From Chara braunii (taxonomy: Eukaryota; Streptophyta; Charophyceae; Charales; Characeae), in contig BFEA01000725.1 in assembly GCA_003427395.1 (NCBI GenBank), forward strand, positions 409,944 through 447,366: a DNA stretch of 37,423 bases, read 5' to 3'. The position numbers and the translations under genes are program-made. This document shows positions 1 through 7,739 of the stretch, piece by piece. The first letter of the stretch is position 1. Every line of letters starts with the position of its first letter. The notes under the pieces were generated by a model. The model was not told the origin of the DNA and made no database searches. It worked only from the letters and a program-made list of their open reading frames with translations.

Positions 1-35
<35 letters not shown>

Positions 36-69
36 CTATCTCTATCTATCTATCTCTATCTCTCTCTCC
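1..69. repeat. TCTA/TCTCTA microsatellite
   Basis: The window opens in a (TCTA)n tract that degrades into TCTCTA and TC units. It is a simple-sequence repeat with no coding content, and its left end lies outside the window. Confidence 0.95.
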
Positions 70-133
70 ACGGGGTTCCCCGTAACACTGTAACCATAGT
101 ATAATCAACATAGAAAGAAAAAAAAAAAATTAT

Positions 134-282
134 GTACACCACGGCGCACCATGCGCGAAACCGGAGTCCCGCGCAGCGCGCTGCGCACTGCGCACTGCGC
201 ATCAGTGTCCGCGCATCGCGCACGGGTGCGCGCACAGCACAAGTGCGCATGGCGCACCGCATCGCGCACCGTACTGATGCGC
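134..282. repeat. GC-rich array of TGCGCA/GCGCAC motifs
   Basis: About 150 bp are dominated by short alternations of GCGC with CA, CT or AC, with repeated occurrences of the palindromic hexamer TGCGCA. The composition differs sharply from the AT-rich DNA on both sides. Open frames across it are Arg/Ala/Cys-rich by-products of the repeat. The array abuts the point where the reverse transcriptase of element 1 stops, so it marks a breakpoint or inserted filler. Confidence 0.75.
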
Positions 283-284
283 CA

Positions 285-752
285 CAAGTATGGAATAGAT
301 ACATCGACCAGCAAAAAATTCAGAGAGGAGATCAGCATTAGGAGACTACCTGCATCACATACCGTCACAGAGTTGAGCTTCAGAAAATTCTGTATCCATC
401 TCAATCCACCCCCTGGTTTCCAAAAGCAAAACCAGTGGTTAGCATAAGGTCCATTAGCAGGTTCAGCAACATTAGTTGCAATCTTCTTATCAAGATATTT
501 TACGTCCTCTGCTTCTTCTTTCAGGGCATACTTGGTCGGCCTATCATTCCATGGAACATGATCAGCTGTCCAAATTTTGGCCATCTTGATCATATCCACA
601 TCCAACCGCCATCCCTCTTCATCATTAAAGGAGAATGCACCAGAAAATTCCTGACACATCTTGAAGATATATTTGTTCTCTTTAGGCAGGATAAACTGAT
701 CCGAGCATATCTTCATTGTGTCGAATCTCTCTTTGGTGACCCTATTCCCCAA
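285..752 (-). pseudogene. Element 1 reverse transcriptase, N-terminal fragment
   Basis: This is the beginning of a Ty3/gypsy reverse transcriptase, which would copy element RNA into cDNA. The frame contains the segment that precedes RT in one gypsy lineage (VTKERFDTMK), then the fingers region with HVPWNDRP, ANHWFCFWKPGG and LNSVTV.DAG-type motifs. After DAGSL (near 340) the expected frame shifts by one base, and RT-like residues including a FAGR-type motif continue in the other frame to about 285. There the homology stops at the TGCGCA array. The catalytic palm (YxDD), RNase H and integrase are absent from the window. The style (WFC followed by a K..G turn and RDAG) resembles fungal and some algal gypsy RTs more than typical land-plant chromoviruses; that is a judgement by eye. 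Confidence 0.75.
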
Positions 753-886
753 TTTTGCAGATTCTCTTAATGTTTTAATAATTTTTCACTATTTTTTCAA
801 TGCTTCATCATAATCTTTTTCTATTAGGACTGCCACCGGGTTTTTCTTCACCCCCTTAGGCTTGTATTTTCTCTTTGACCCAGTGA

Positions 887-1702
887 CTATTTTCCTAAAA
901 AAGGGTGAGTCGATGTAAATTTTAATTTCATCTTTCCTCCCTTAGCAGTCTCTACAACCTTCTTAAATGCTTCAATTTGTCCATCCTCATCCTCGAGATT
1001 ACCAAGGGCCTTTATCATTTTCGAAACTTGATTAATACCCACTGAAATTTCTTCTTTTGCCTCTTGTTTACCTTCCTCTCTTAGTCTCCTAATATTTTTA
1101 GTAGACTCTTCTTTCCTAATTGAATTAGTAGACAATCGATGCTTAAAATCATTTTTAGTGCAGACCATAAAGGTCTGTTCCTGAGAAGTCTCAGGATCTT
1201 GTAGGCCAATCCAGGATGACCCCTCATGACTGAAAAATTGAACCGCCTCCATTCTATGCAAGAATGGGGTTCCCAAGATACAGTCATGGTCCAGTTCTGG
1301 CACTACAAAACCCAGTAATTCCACTATCATGGTACCAACTCTGATAGGCAGATTATCAATAAATCCCGCCACAAAAAGTTCTCCTGCAATATTACTCAGT
1401 ATATTTTGTGCAGGTCTATCAATAGATAAGTCACAAGCCTCCATTGTTCTTCGTGAAATGAGTATCATCTCTGCCCCAGAGTCCACTAAGCCTAAAATCT
1501 TTACTTGATTAATACGAATGGTCAGGTGCCCACATCCCATGGTTGCAAATCTCATCTTGCACCCTGGCAGTGACCTGTTCACCTGGTTGGGAAAAATTGA
1601 TCCCAAGTAATTAACTTCTAATTTCTTCTTCTCAATCAACTCTTTCAGTTTTTCTCTCAGTTTGGGTGCTGGAGGCATTGCTTCCTTGAAGGACAAAGAC
1701 AT
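887..1702 (-). pseudogene. Element 1 retropepsin-like aspartic protease
   Basis: This is a 271-residue frame carrying the retroviral-type aspartic protease that would cut the Gag-Pol polyprotein. The active-site motif is D74-S-G-A-E preceded by ILGLV, and the conserved hydrophobic-G element near the end of the fold is visible as ILGTPFL at residues 142-148. A Lys/Glu-rich linker follows. The start is not a true initiation site: an in-frame TAA lies just before it and similar coding sequence continues upstream. The frame ends in TAG at 887-889, apparently from a one-base slip, because basic linker residues continue in the next frame to about 785 before the RT. The catalytic Asp is intact, but the polyprotein context is broken. 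Confidence 0.8.
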
Positions 1703-2112
1703 TTATGTCTCTTCCAACATTTTAGTAATTACGTCAGAAACCACTGTCTCATCTTCTAAATCACTCTTGAGAATAAATTTTCTTTTTCTTCCTTGTTCAT
1801 TCTTTCTATGGGGAAGTTCTGGTTCTGGTTCATCAAGAATATTAATCAGTGACTCCTCAGCTTCCTTCTTCTCCTTTCCTCTATCATTTCAGGCGTCGTG
1901 CGTGCTTGAAGGTTTCTCACTTCACCAAGCATGACACTGGGTTCCATGACGAGTTCTGGAGGTAGATCACCATCAAATGACATCATGTTTACCAGAAAGC
2001 GAATTTTTTCATTGGAAGGGGATTCTACTAGTTCAGAAGGATTCTGAGAAGTAAGATTCTCTTCCAATGGAGGCTCACTTGTAGAAACCTCGTCTGACAC
2101 ATCCTCTGTCAA
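1703..2112 (-). pseudogene. Element 1 acidic Gag-protease linker
   Basis: This is an acidic, Ser/Pro/Glu-rich stretch between nucleocapsid and protease. It reads openly from 2112 to 1846. The frame is then lost, and a second frame continues with Glu/Pro-rich and then Lys-rich residues down to an in-frame TAA immediately upstream of the protease frame. No enzyme motif is present. Its position and composition fit the spacer many gypsy elements have between the CCHC knuckle and protease. One frameshift and one stop show it is not functional as it stands. Confidence 0.6.
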
Positions 2113-2121
2113 TGTTAAGGA

Positions 2122-2760
2122 TTACAAAGATAGCTCAGTCGTGGTATAAGGGTCACTTGTTTCCTGTACTAGTTCATTAAGCAACTCATCAATGAGAAAA
2201 TGAACATTCACGTTAGCCTTTCTCTTCTTTTTCACCTTCATCTTTTTATCATGTTTAAGAGCAAGAAATCTCATACCTCCTGGATGTCTGGGGTCCAACT
2301 TTTTCCACGAACTGTCACAGACATGACCCATTGCATCCTTCTTTGCCACCCCACTCCTTACATCCTCATCAAGAGACCTGCAATAGGTGGTAGTGTGACC
2401 CCCTTCACCACAATAATAGCAAACAAAACTCTTCTTAGGACGGTCATCATACTTCTTCCTTTCTCTGTTTCCTCTGTCACCATTCTTTCCATTGTTCCTG
2501 GATCTAGAAGAATCTTCCTTCTTACCATAGCCTTCATCATCATCATCATCCTCTTCACTTTCAGCTTGCTTCTTTCCTTTGCCATCTACAGCATGATTTG
2601 CATGCATTCCAGACATATAGTTAGCCATCACTCTTTGAATAATATATTCAGCACTCAGATTGTTTCCTCTGTTCATACCATTCTCAGTCTCCCAGTCCTT
2701 GGCCAATGTACTGATTTGATCCAGTGACAATTTCTTATGTGACGATTGCAACCATTTCAT
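2122..2760 (-). pseudogene. Element 1 Gag nucleocapsid (CCHC zinc knuckle)
   Basis: This 212-residue frame contains one CX2CX4HX4C zinc knuckle (C114, C117, H122, C127), the RNA-binding signature of retroelement nucleocapsid. It is preceded by an acidic run (EEDDDDDE near 69-76) and a strongly basic Arg/Lys/Asn/Gly region (about 80-110), a usual layout for RNA packaging. The first residues are out of frame with the capsid upstream: capsid-like residues near 2760-2845 read in another frame and include stops. This is therefore the 3' part of gag separated by frameshift. After the knuckle comes a basic Lys-Met-Lys-rich segment. Confidence 0.85.
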
Positions 2761-2845
2761 CCCATCCGAGAGGGTAATGTTGAGCTTGATTGAGAACTGC
2801 CTGCCTTTCAGTGTTAGTAAAATTTGTCAAAAATACATGGAATCT

Positions 2846-3391
2846 CTAGACTTCGTCCAAATATGGAATCCTTCTTTCTGTTCGGATGAAGGTCTGAAGA
2901 AAAACATTGAAAGTGTCATACTTAGCTCTTCTGATATTGAGTAAATCCTTAGTTGTAGTTGGAACTGAGTCCTTCTCAAATTCCTTTTTTATTCTCTCTT
3001 TGACCTCTTCCCATGTAGTGACCCCTTCCATCAATTCCTGAACGGCCAACCTCGAGTCAGTGTCACAGTAAGATAGAAGGTGCTTAAGCCATTGCTTATC
3101 TGTCCAGCCATAGCTGAGCCCAAATAATTCATACTCGTCCAGAAAATCATTTACTTGAGACCCTCTGAAACATGAAATTCTCTCATCTGGCCTCTTTGCC
3201 CTTGCGATATCTGATCCTCCTTTGATTGTCAACTCTCTCGACCAATTCCCGTACAACCCCAACCAAGGCCTCTTCATTGGTCCCTGCAGATGAACTCGGT
3301 CTCCCTCGTTCTTCCATTTTGACCATAGACTTTCTCGGATATTTTCTTCTCTCTTTCTGTCACTCTTGTCCTCTTTTTCCTTGTCCTTCAA
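2846..3391 (-). pseudogene. Element 1 Gag capsid-like region
   Basis: This 181-residue frame has the helical pattern of a gypsy Gag capsid (retrotransposon gag domain). It shows FRGSQVNDFLDEYE, then GWTDKQWLKHLLSYCD, then TWEEVKERIKKEF and a C-terminal RAKYDTFNVFLQTF segment. In gypsy elements this domain assembles the virus-like particle. The apparent start is TTG, overlapping the stop of the preceding B-type ORF as TTGA, so the real upstream junction may involve a frameshift. The frame stops at TAG (2846-2848) while capsid-like residues continue beyond it. The highly charged N-terminus (KDKEKEDKSDRKREE) is probably linker. Confidence 0.75.
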
Positions 3392-3654
3392 TCTCTCACT
3401 CTTCTCGCAAGGGATACAGGCTCGTTTCTCTCTTCTCTTGTTTGCTCTACCCCTTGAGAATTTTGTACATAAAGCGTATATGCAATGATAGACTGGGTAG
3501 TGATCAAAGGCAAAGCAATCCTTCTCAGCCTTCCAATGTAATCTTCAATCAACTCTCTTTCATCATCCCTACTCAGTCTTCTATTATACCCCTTTACAGT
3601 ACCCCGAATCATAAAATATCGAGTCAAATCTATGATCTCATAGTCAAATTGCAT
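3388..3654 (-). CDS. Domain-B ORF, copy B3 (unrecognised)
   Basis: This ORF of 88 residues starts at an ATG preceded by TAAGCA, three bases after the stop of B2. I do not recognise the product. It is paralogous to B2: LRRIALPLITTQSIIAY here aligns with MRDSALRIVTEQTEISY there (7 of 17 identical), and both end in SLARR plus V or I. The predicted character is a short helical, Arg-rich protein with no Cys or His cluster and no membrane segment. Its stop overlaps the first codon of the gag frame (TTGA). Its position directly before gag suggests a matrix-like or accessory part of the element's Gag, but this is inference. Confidence 0.55.
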   Translation of the reverse strand: MQFDYEIIDLTRYFMIRGTVKGYNRRLSRDDERELIEDYIGRLRRIALPLITTQSIIAYTLYVQNSQGVEQTREERNEPVSLARRVRD

Positions 3655-3657
3655 TGC

Positions 3658-3948
3658 TTACAACCCGTTGTTGATCCTTCTGGCAAGAGAGATTCGTTCC
3701 GTAGAAGTGTGGTATGATATTCTCTCATTAATTCCCACTTTCACCACTTTTAATAAATAACTTATCTCAGTCTGTTCAGTGACAATTCTCAGGGCGGAAT
3801 CTCTCATTCGGTCAAAGAAAGGCTGCAAGAACTCAAACTCGTCCAAGGTAGAAAGGTTTCTATCAGAGATCCGAAGAGTCCCTTCTACCTTGATTATCCT
3901 ACCTTCCAACACAACACCAAGTGTCAACTGTTCAGTCAAGTTGGGCAT
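3658..3948 (-). CDS. Domain-B ORF, copy B2 (unrecognised)
   Basis: This 96-residue ORF has its ATG two bases after the stop of A4 (TAGCAATG), and its own stop is followed at once by the ATG of B3. I do not recognise the family. The core MRDSALRIVTEQTEISY matches B3 and also B1 on the far side of the LTR (MREKALELVKDQELVEY; 7 identities and 4 conservative changes over 17). The C-terminus is ERISLARRINNGL. The N-terminal half (EGRIIKVEGTLRISDRNL) looks beta-rich. The frame is uninterrupted, unlike most of element 1. Confidence 0.55.
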   Translation of the reverse strand: MPNLTEQLTLGVVLEGRIIKVEGTLRISDRNLSTLDEFEFLQPFFDRMRDSALRIVTEQTEISYLLKVVKVGINERISYHTSTERISLARRINNGL

Positions 3949-3950
3949 TG

Positions 3951-4499
3951 CTAAACATCATAAGAAATATCTGAAAGGTAGATCTCAGGTTGAACATAAT
4001 CAGGGATTTGGAATCTGTGTTCAAAGGTACTCAGAAGCAAGGATTTTATCATCAAGGTAGAGTCTTTCTCCCTTGCTCTGCCAATCTCAGCAATAGCTTC
4101 CAGCAGAGGCATCCAATCTCTCATATCTTCAAATCCCTTAGCAATTGAGAACTCAGGGAGCCTTTCAAATTCCCTTACCCCCACTCCCCATGTTACTTTT
4201 CCTCTTAGTTTCTCTAGCCATTCTTTTGTCTGCTCAAGACTAACATACGCCCCTTTTAAATACTCCAAGTAGTCAACTTCCTCCTCTAGACTGACAGAGG
4301 AGTAAACCCTCACATCCAAGCTGCCAGAGTTCAGGAATTTAACCACAGGAATGTGAAATACTATATGTCCTTCCCCACAAATCTCATGCCTCAAAATTAC
4401 AAAGGGATTATCGTCCCCTGTCACCTCATAAAGTTTGCCCCTCACAGTAGTTATCCTAGCTACTGAGGGTATTCTTCCTGGGCTCTCTTCACTTTTCAT
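3951..4499 (-). CDS. Domain-A ORF, copy A4 (unrecognised)
   Basis: This frame of about 182 residues starts at the ATG whose last two bases overlap the stop of A3 (ATGA at 4499-4496). A longer in-frame start at 4523 overlaps A3 and looks less likely. It contains a diverged copy of the repeat called domain A here: a hydrophobic start (NPFVILRHEI), a strand-like SLDVRVY, a Glu/Lys-rich helix (EQTKEWLEKLRGK), then FEDMRDWMPLLEAI, aligning with the DNWF-type motif of A2 and A3. After the domain comes an extension ending in DISYDV. No known fold is recognised. The next ORF begins two bases after its stop. Confidence 0.55.
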   Translation of the reverse strand: MKSEESPGRIPSVARITTVRGKLYEVTGDDNPFVILRHEICGEGHIVFHIPVVKFLNSGSLDVRVYSSVSLEEEVDYLEYLKGAYVSLEQTKEWLEKLRGKVTWGVGVREFERLPEFSIAKGFEDMRDWMPLLEAIAEIGRAREKDSTLMIKSLLLSTFEHRFQIPDYVQPEIYLSDISYDV

Positions 4500-4954
4500 G
4501 CAAATTTTATCATGGCAAACCAATTGTCTCTCGAAGGACTGATATCAGGTAAGGGAGGAGCTGGGGGTCCATCAAAGACAGTGAATCGAGTAGATCCAGT
4601 GAAGCATTTGTTCTCTCTCTCAAGTCTCTCTTTCTCTTTCAGTACAACCTCTTCAACAAATCCTCAGCATCTCCCATACAATGCATCAACACTTTTTTCT
4701 CTTGGGACATAAATTTTTACGTCATATACATCCAGATCCGTAAAATAAAAGGTCAGTACATATAATCGTTCCTGCTTCCATCCACTCTCAACCATCTCAT
4801 ATCTGACAGCCTCATATGGGAACACCTTTCTCTTACTCAGAGTATTCAGTGACCTTAGGTGACACTCGACCTTCTCTTGACTTGGGCCAGAACCTTTGCC
4901 AAATTTCAACCTTCTCTGTCCGATTTTCACTGCTGAAGTCTCTTTAGTTCTCAT
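4496..4954 (-). pseudogene. Domain-A ORF, copy A3, one in-frame stop
   Basis: This 153-codon frame starts at an ATG 19 bases after the stop of A2 and is interrupted once by TGA at 4666-4664. On both sides of the stop the protein looks like the other A copies: KVFPYEAVRYE, VYDVKIYVPREKSVD, a Glu/Lys helix after the stop, and a terminal SRDNWFAMI motif. The TGA is consistent with CGA-to-TGA decay. The final stop overlaps the start of A4 by two bases. Function is unknown. The tight packing with neighbours suggests one transcript, but a eukaryotic ribosome would need reinitiation, readthrough or splicing to translate all of it. Confidence 0.55.
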
Positions 4955-4973
4955 GACCTCCAGTTCTTTTCTC

Positions 4974-5357
4974 TCACGTCAGCACCATGCTGATAATTGG
5001 AAACCAGTTAGTCTCATCACAATAGTTGTCAGGTATAAGAGGGATCGGAACAATCTCATACGTTACTGGCGTTACTCCCCATTCCACTCTCTTCTTTTGC
5101 TTGATTAGGTCTGCTTTCTCATCATAAAGAGATTGAATCGCAATTCCCCATAGCCAGTTAAAGGTCTCACCTTCGTCACAGTCTCCCTCCTTGACATAAG
5201 GACGGATATTTTATATTTTTCCCTCCAAGAAGCGAGCCAGCACTACGTTGATGGCCGAATTGCCAGAACAGTAGACCCAACAATACTTATACTGATAGGG
5301 GAATATTCCTTTGATGGTTACTTTCGAGAGTTTTCTCAATGCATCAGAAGTTAGCAT
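4974..5357 (-). pseudogene. Domain-A ORF, copy A2, one in-frame stop
   Basis: This 128-codon frame begins at ATG 5357, about 325 bases inside the PBS, and has an in-frame TAA at 5213-5211. Residues before and after the stop align with the other A copies: GIFPYQYKY, a strand, NIRPYVKEGD just after the stop, an aromatic helix (NWLWGIAIQSLYDEK), a VTYEIVPIPLIPD segment and DETNWFPII near the end. The frame and spacing are preserved across the stop, so a single point change probably created it. No known domain is recognised. It is the first ORF after the PBS in element 1. Confidence 0.5.
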
Positions 5358-5681
5358 TCTTGATGAAGTCTCCGAGCTCTTGATTCTTTCTTTCCCTTCT
5401 CAGTGCTTCAAGGACATCAAAGGCTCATGAGGCATACCTGAGATCAAGCCCGATTCTCTCCGGTCAGTAGTATCAGTCTCCTTCTCCAGTCCAGTGTGGT
5501 ACCTCACACAAGGAAAGATAAGACTCAGTTAGCAATTAAGCTCTTCAAGAGAATAATAACTCAAAAAGGATTGCAAAATCAATCTGAAAATTTTTGAAAT
5601 TGTCAACAATTCTCAAGTCCTAATCAAAGCTCAAAGTTGTTTGCTGACCCAGGCTCGTTCCGGACACGAAAATTTTTCATG

Positions 5682-5699
5682 TCCCCAGCAACGGCGCCA
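5682..5699 (-). other. Primer-binding site complementary to tRNA-Asp 3' end
   Basis: On the plus strand these 18 bases equal the 3' end of plant tRNA-Asp including CCA, with one mismatch (CCCCAG for CCCCGG). The minus strand therefore carries the complementary PBS, TGGCGCCGTTGCTGGGGA, a type used by several plant gypsy lineages. It lies four bases inside a CA-ending sequence, as expected just after a 5' LTR. This fixes element 1 as reading right to left. Confidence 0.85.
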
Positions 5700-5703
5700 T
5701 TTT

Positions 5704-6170
5704 TGTCGCACTTTTTCCAGTCGAGCCACTTCAGGCGACCGGAAAGCCAACAAGCTGTCACGCAGGATTTTGGATGCTGTTTGCAATAAGTAAAATAAAT
5801 TAAATAATGCAAATCCCTTCCTGTTGTGTGCGTCCGGCTTCGAGCGAGACCCTTCAATTGCGGTTTTCGCCGGTCTCCGGTCTTAAGAATCTTTTATTTG
5901 ATTCAGAACAGAAAAGAATCATACGAATAATAATCATAAAAATTGCAGAGTATTATGCATGCATCAATTATAGCAATCTGATTTTGAGAACTGTGACAGA
6001 ATTATCCGCAAAGAGCAATCATCAAACAAAAATAATGCTGGAAGCAAGACTGACTGACTCGAGTAATGACAAAGTCAAATGAATGAGGGAAGAATGAGAA
6101 CTCATAATAGTCTTAGAAAGTACATATGGAAGAGAGCATGGCCAGCACCAATCAAGAGTCCTCACTCATC
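5704..6170 (-). mobile_element. Putative LTR of element 1
   Basis: The minus-strand sequence immediately before the PBS ends in GCGACA, giving the canonical CA terminus at 5704. The stretch up to about 6170 is AT-rich and non-coding. It contains a TATAAT-like motif (5972-5967), an ATGCATGCAT palindrome near 5955-5964 and an AATAAA signal (5898-5893). The outer boundary is not resolved: candidate TG starts lie in a purine-rich stretch near 6150-6175, just downstream of the A1 stop. No second LTR copy is in the window to confirm the limits. Confidence 0.45.
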
Positions 6171-6194
6171 CCTCGAAACTTCACACTCAATCTC

Positions 6195-6848
6195 TCATTT
6201 TGTTGTCTGTCGTTTGGGCTTCTTGCCATGCCCCCGTACTCTCCGAGGTTGCGGCCTCTGAATGTAAAGTCACATGAAGCCTGCTAGTTCCGAACTCTTC
6301 CATCCAACTCCCATGATACGGAAGTCAACCATGGCACAAAACTCCTCCCATAGAGTGGGGAGATATGGCTGAGAGAAAATGCCCCTCCTGAGATGTGGAA
6401 ACTTGGAGGGCTTAGTCACTGCCTCGTAGTCGATCATTGCAGACGATATGTATCTCTTGGCCAGGTCCACCAGTCCACCCCAATAAGAGTCGTCTGTGAG
6501 AGTGAAGGGTACCAGAGGTTTAGGATAATCGACGAAAAGCTTAGGACCAAAGCTATAGACTAGCTTTGTGGCCCCCTGGAGTCTCCCAGCTTTCCATTGC
6601 ATGAACCTGGCTGCTGCAACCCACACTGCATCAAAATGAGGGTGTGTCTTTTTCCCTTTCTTCAGAAAAATCCGCAAGTCTTTGACTGTACCTTCAGCAA
6701 ACTCAGTGAGGACGACGAAGATAGATCGATCTCCGTGCTTGAACCCATCGAACTTGACATACTTGTAAGGGAAACTCTCCTTAGTAGCTATTAGGTTGAG
6801 ATTGTCAAGGACCGATGGGTCAACTGAAATGGGGGTGATTTCGCTCAT
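6195..6848 (-). pseudogene. Domain-A ORF, copy A1, with basic C-terminal tail
   Basis: The frame runs from ATG 6848 to a TGA at 6270-6272 (192 residues), then stays open in the same frame for a strongly basic tail (QRPQPRRVRGHGKKPKRQ) to the stop at 6195-6197. It is the longest and best-preserved copy of domain A: ESFPYKYVKFD, VKDLRIFLKKGKK, an aromatic helix with VWVAAARFMQWK, VPFTLTDD and YWGGLVDLAKRY. A C-terminal half absent from the other copies follows (FPHLRRGIF, LWEEFCAMVDF). The tail resembles a nuclear localisation or nucleic-acid-binding extension. It lies upstream of the putative LTR, so it belongs either to a second element body or to flanking DNA. Function is unknown. Confidence 0.55.
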
Positions 6849-6899
6849 GTATTTGAGGAAATCGGTTGCTGATTGAGAACTGAGTATTCCTGGTTGACT

Positions 6900-7129
6900 G
6901 CTGACTAAGAAACTGAATGTTGCTGAGATTGCTGGCTGAGAAACTGAATGCTGTTGAGATTGCTGGCTGAGAAACTGAATGCTACTAAGATTGCTGGCTG
7001 AGAAATTGAATGCTACTGAGATTGCTGACTGAGAAATTGAATGCTACTGAGGTTGCTGGCTGAGAAATTGAATGCTACTGAGATTGCTGACTGAGAAATT
7101 GAATGCTACTGAGATTGCTGACTGAGAAC
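6900..7129. repeat. 31-bp tandem repeat, seven full units plus partial
   Basis: Units begin at 6900, 6931, 6962, 6993, 7024, 7055 and 7086, with a partial at 7117. The consensus contains GCTGRCTGAGAAAYTGAATG. The 31-bp period is not a multiple of three, so the array does not encode a protein repeat. It separates B1 from A1. There are no unique spacers between units. Confidence 0.9.
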
Positions 7130-7384
7130 TTTCTGTCACTTCTGGTCCATGACCCTTTAATAGTGAGGTTCCAAGAATGCCCTCTGGTTACTGAGTTTTC
7201 ACAATCTGAGATGTCGACACCAGAATCCAAGCTGCAGGGTCCTGGCTGGTCTGAAATGACTCGTTTAATGATGGTCAATGTTAATTGGCTCGGCTGGATT
7301 CTAGCGGTACTCTACGAACTTGGATGAGATTTGGATCATAGTAATTATGGGGTGATGTCTCTGAAGAAAGGAGTCTGAGCACTC

Positions 7385-7735
7385 TCACGATGTCTCAGAC
7401 TTCGCCCTGGCCTGTTCGATTGTCTGAATGAACGAGTAGGTGTTGTGTAGCTTTCCGTCTAGCCCAAAGATATAGAAGGGATACTCAACGAGCTCCTGAT
7501 CCTTTACTAACTCCAATGCCTTTTCCCTCATCAGAGCTAAGATGCCCGGGATGTCCCTGATCATTTCCACCTCCCAGCCATTCCTTTTGTTTCGGCTGAG
7601 AGAGTAGGTCATCCGCACACTGTCTCCGTTCCCCATCATTCCAGCTTCCCTCTGAGATTTCAGATATTCCTGGCTATACAAAGCTCGACCGAGCCCCCAA
7701 CTGCCACATCTCGGTGTTGACTGAGAACTGATCAA
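7385..7735 (-). CDS. Domain-B ORF, copy B1 (unrecognised)
   Basis: This is a 116-codon open frame whose first codon is TTG, so the true start is uncertain; later in-frame ATGs exist. Its C-terminal half holds MREKALELVKDQELVEY, matching B2 on the other side of the LTR, followed by YIFGLDGK and a QARAKS tail in the place of SLARR. The N-terminal part is Ser/Arg-rich. No known domain is recognised. With A1 it shows that both A and B families occur outside the LTR-gag interval. Confidence 0.45.
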   Translation of the reverse strand: MISSQSTPRCGSWGLGRALYSQEYLKSQREAGMMGNGDSVRMTYSLSRNKRNGWEVEMIRDIPGILALMREKALELVKDQELVEYPFYIFGLDGKLHNTYSFIQTIEQARAKSETS

Positions 7736-7739
7736 ATTG

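Noticed and set aside
56-304. Cys/Arg/Ala-rich ORFs across the TGCGCA block
   Set aside because: They are produced by the GC-rich repeat and lack any domain; codon content follows the repeat unit.
4951-4967. GGAGGT just before the ATG of A3 as a Shine-Dalgarno site
   Set aside because: The spacing is only one base and the surroundings are a eukaryotic retroelement; a chance match.
5682-5699. A tRNA-Asp gene
   Set aside because: Only the last 18 bases of the tRNA match; no anticodon arm or D arm is present. It is a primer-binding site.
6900-7129. Tandem arrays here and at 12235 and 16121 as CRISPR arrays
   Set aside because: Units are contiguous without unique spacers and the context is eukaryotic.
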